In this document: positions 9,373-11,096 of the stretch, piece by piece | Layout: each line of letters begins with the position of its first letter | Position numbering within the stretch: position 1 is the first letter of the stretch | NCBI GenBank assembly: GCA_011773795.1 | Contig: WVWW01000008.1 | Span: 6,994 to 18,089 of the forward strand | Origin: Acidobacteriota bacterium | GTDB taxonomy: Bacteria; Acidobacteriota; Polarisedimenticolia; Polarisedimenticolales; Polarisedimenticolaceae | Direction: 5' to 3' | DNA length: 11,096 bases | The notes under the pieces: model-generated | What the model was told of the DNA's origin: nothing | The model's database searches: none | The model's input: the letters and a program-made list of their open reading frames with translations, nothing else | Position numbers and translations under genes: made by a program

Positions 9373-10016
9373 GCTGCCACCAGTTCCGCTTGGAGACGTT
9401 CGAACACTTCGTCCGGCGCTCCGCTGCCTTCCACCTCGACCAACAGCCCACGCTGTCTGTAAGCGTCGGCGATCGGCAGGGTCTGCTCGCGATAGACGCG
9501 AAGCCTCTCGCGAATCACTTCTTCCGTATCGTCGGGGCGCTGTACCAGCGCTCCGTCACACTCCTCACAGGCCTCGCCCTTGGCCGAGGGTCTGTTGTCC
9601 ACGTGGTACACCGCACCGCAGGACTCGCAAACCCGGCGGCCGCTGAGCCGCCGCACGATCTCCTGCTCGGACGCGCCGAGCAACACCACCCGATCGAGAC
9701 CGATGCCGAGCCGCTCGAGGACCCCGTCGAGGATGCCCACCTGTATGACGGTCCTGGGAAAACCGTCGAGGATGAAGCCGCTCTCGATGTCGGGTCTCGA
9801 AAGCCGTTCGGCGATCATGTCACCGATCAACTCGTCCGAAACGAGCTCCCCGGCAGCCATCGTGTCCTTGGCCTTCAACCCGAGGTCCGTTTCCGCTTTG
9901 ACCGCCTCGCGCAGGATGTCCCCCGTGGACAGGTGAACCACCGCGAGCCGCTCCGCGAGCCGCGTCGCCTGGGTTCCCTTGCCCACGCCGGGCATGCCCA
10001 TGAGCACGAGCCTCAT
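9369..10016 (-). CDS. adk: Adenylate kinase with zinc-type LID domain
   Basis: A 215-residue nucleoside monophosphate kinase that interconverts ATP + AMP and 2 ADP in the cytoplasm. The P-loop is GMPGVGKGT (7-15); most relatives I recall have Ala where Val11 stands. STGDILR (30-36) and DGFPRT (84-89) are AMP-site motifs, with Gln92 following. The LID domain carries Cys130, Cys133, Cys150 and Cys153, the zinc-binding form common in Gram-positives and some Gram-negatives; E. coli Adk lacks these cysteines. RPDDTEEVIRERL (160-172) completes the LID. It lies 55 nt after secY in an AT-rich gap and overlaps map by 4 nt. Its own Shine-Dalgarno is weak (GGAACG, about 10 nt upstream). Confidence 0.97.
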   Translation of the reverse strand: MRLVLMGMPGVGKGTQATRLAERLAVVHLSTGDILREAVKAETDLGLKAKDTMAAGELVSDELIGDMIAERLSRPDIESGFILDGFPRTVIQVGILDGVLERLGIGLDRVVLLGASEQEIVRRLSGRRVCESCGAVYHVDNRPSAKGEACEECDGALVQRPDDTEEVIRERLRVYREQTLPIADAYRQRGLLVEVEGSGAPDEVFERLQAELVAA

Positions 10017-10066
10017 GGCCGTAAACGTTCCATCATAGCAAAATCCTGGAAAATCGGTTTTTTCAT
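10013..10066 (-). CDS. Possible 17-codon ORF in the secY-adk gap
   Basis: Read on the minus strand, ATG at 10064-10066 opens a frame for MKKPIFQDFAMMERLRP that ends in TGA at 10013-10015, overlapping the adk ATG (10014-10016). A short GGGA lies directly before the ATG, too close to be a good ribosome binding site. The stop/start overlap would allow coupling of adk translation to this ORF. I recognise no family. It may be chance, since the gap is short and AT-rich. Confidence 0.2.
   Translation of the reverse strand: MKKPIFQDFAMMERLRP
10024..10040 (-). promoter_or_regulatory. Possible extended -10 promoter upstream of adk
   Basis: On the minus strand the gap reads TGCTATGATGG. TATGAT (10037-10032) matches the sigma-70 -10 consensus at five of six bases, and the preceding TGC gives the extended -10 element TGn. 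No good -35 lies 16-18 bp upstream. Transcription would begin about 9 nt before the adk ATG, giving an almost leaderless message. AT-rich patches yield such matches easily. Confidence 0.25.
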
Positions 10067-10071
10067 TCCCG

Positions 10072-11096
10072 TCATCCGCGCCGGCCCTTCATCCGGGTGC
10101 CCTTCATGAAGCCCTCGTAGTGGCGCATGATCAGCTGGGACTCGATCTGCTGGACCGTGTCCATGGCCACGCCGACCACGATCAGCAGCGAGGTGCCGCC
10201 GAAGAAGAACTTGAGATTGAGCCCGTCCTTCAGGAATCCGGGCAGGATCGCATCCATCGTCGGGCCGATCCCCGGCAGGTTCTGTAGCTTCAGGCCGCTG
10301 ATCAAGACCATCGGCAGCAGGCTGACCAGTCCGAGGTAGATCGCCCCCCCGGTGGTCAGCCGCGTCAGGATCCGGTCGATGTACTCGGCCGTCTTCTTGC
10401 CCGGGCGGATTCCCGGGATGAACCCGCCGTACTTCTTCATGTTGTCCGCCTGATCCATCGGGTTGAAGATGATCGAGACGTAGAAGAAGCAGAAGAAGAT
10501 GATCCCGGCGAAGTAGAGCAGGTTGTAGATCGGCTCGCCGTAGTTGAGCATTGCCAAGGTGTTCTGGACCCAGGCGATGTTCTGCGCCCACTGCATCGAA
10601 GCGAACGTCTGCGGGATGGCCAGCATCGACGAGGCGAAGATCACCGGGATCACGCCCGCCGTGTTGACCCGCAGCGGCAGGTAGGTCGAGGCGCCGCCGT
10701 AGACCCGGCGGCCGACGACGCGCCGGGCGTACTGGATCGGGATCCTCCGCTGCGCACGCTCGACCAGGACGATCGCGGCGACCACCGCGATCATCAGGAT
10801 CAGCAGCAGGATCACGGTGAAGGCGGTGATCGCTCCGCTTCGCAGGTCGAGCAGCGTGCTGGCCACGGCATTGGGGAATCCGACCACGATCCCGGCATAG
10901 ATGATCAGCGAGATCCCGTTGCCGATGCCGCGCTCGGAGATCTGCTCGCCGAGCCACATGATGAAGGCGGTTCCCGTGGTCAGCGTCAGCACCGTCATGA
11001 AGCGGAAGCCCCAGCCGGGATTGGACACCACCGGCCCCAGCTGCCCGGCTTGCTGCTCGAGGAACAGCGCGATGCCGAACGACTGGACCAGCGACA
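10072..11096 (-). CDS. secY: Preprotein translocase subunit SecY, 5' truncated
   Basis: The C-terminal 340 residues of the channel protein of the SecYEG translocon in the inner membrane; the frame is open to the window edge, so roughly the first 100 residues are missing (family length is about 430-440). Conserved segments include SLVQSFGIAL, NPGWGFRFMTVLTLTTGTAFIMWLGEQI, ERGIGNGISLIIYAGIV, the cytoplasmic loop RRIPIQYARRVVGRRVYGG that contacts ribosome and SecA, NTAGVIPVIFASS, and GGFIPGIRPGKKTAEYI. About seven hydrophobic membrane spans remain, matching TM4-TM10. The tail is short and basic (MRHYEGFMKGTRMKGRRG). An internal GTG at 11031 is not the real start. It precedes adk by 55 nt, the classical spc order. 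Confidence 0.97.
   Translation of the reverse strand, partial: SLVQSFGIALFLEQQAGQLGPVVSNPGWGFRFMTVLTLTTGTAFIMWLGEQISERGIGNGISLIIYAGIVVGFPNAVASTLLDLRSGAITAFTVILLLILMIAVVAAIVLVERAQRRIPIQYARRVVGRRVYGGASTYLPLRVNTAGVIPVIFASSMLAIPQTFASMQWAQNIAWVQNTLAMLNYGEPIYNLLYFAGIIFFCFFYVSIIFNPMDQADNMKKYGGFIPGIRPGKKTAEYIDRILTRLTTGGAIYLGLVSLLPMVLISGLKLQNLPGIGPTMDAILPGFLKDGLNLKFFFGGTSLLIVVGVAMDTVQQIESQLIMRHYEGFMKGTRMKGRRG

Overview
The window is an ordinary housekeeping region from a high-GC, Gram-negative-type bacterium. It carries two gene blocks facing each other. Positions 2-1865 on the plus strand hold three ADP-heptose (LPS core precursor) genes. Positions 1862-11096 on the minus strand hold the 3' end of the spc operon, the whole alpha operon and carB. 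LPS heptose genes imply an outer membrane. The alpha-subunit N-terminus (WKGFQRPKRL...) and the overall protein style remind me of Acidobacteriota or 'delta-proteobacterial' lineages. That placement is from memory and was not tested.

Plus strand: the 3' part of gmhB (heptose bisphosphate phosphatase), hldA (heptose-7-phosphate kinase) and hldC (heptose-1-phosphate adenylyltransferase). Each pair is joined by an ATGA stop/start overlap, so the block looks like one translationally coupled transcript. In E. coli the two HldE activities are fused; here they are separate genes.

Minus strand, in transcription order (right to left): secY (5' truncated by the window edge), adk, map, infA, rpmJ, rpsM, rpsK, rpsD, rpoA, rplQ. 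This is the classical bacterial order. It supplies the translocon channel, adenylate kinase, N-terminal Met removal, translation initiation, ribosomal proteins and the RNA polymerase alpha subunit. An intrinsic terminator follows rplQ, and carB (carbamoyl-phosphate synthase large subunit) starts only 16 nt beyond its U-tract. The carB stop overlaps the hldC stop in convergent orientation. carA is not in the window.

Points that depart from the expected: rpoA is split by an apparent 2-nt insertion at 6179-6180; ribosomal protein L17 has a Lys/Thr/Ala-repeat tail of about 50 residues encoded by 15-bp tandem repeats; the secY-adk gap is an AT-rich patch with a possible extended -10 promoter and a 17-codon ORF overlapping adk; and the terminator sits tight against carB. 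I see no mobile element, CRISPR array, tRNA, rRNA or new defence-like system. No gene-free stretch reaches 300 bases; the longest gap is 72 nt.
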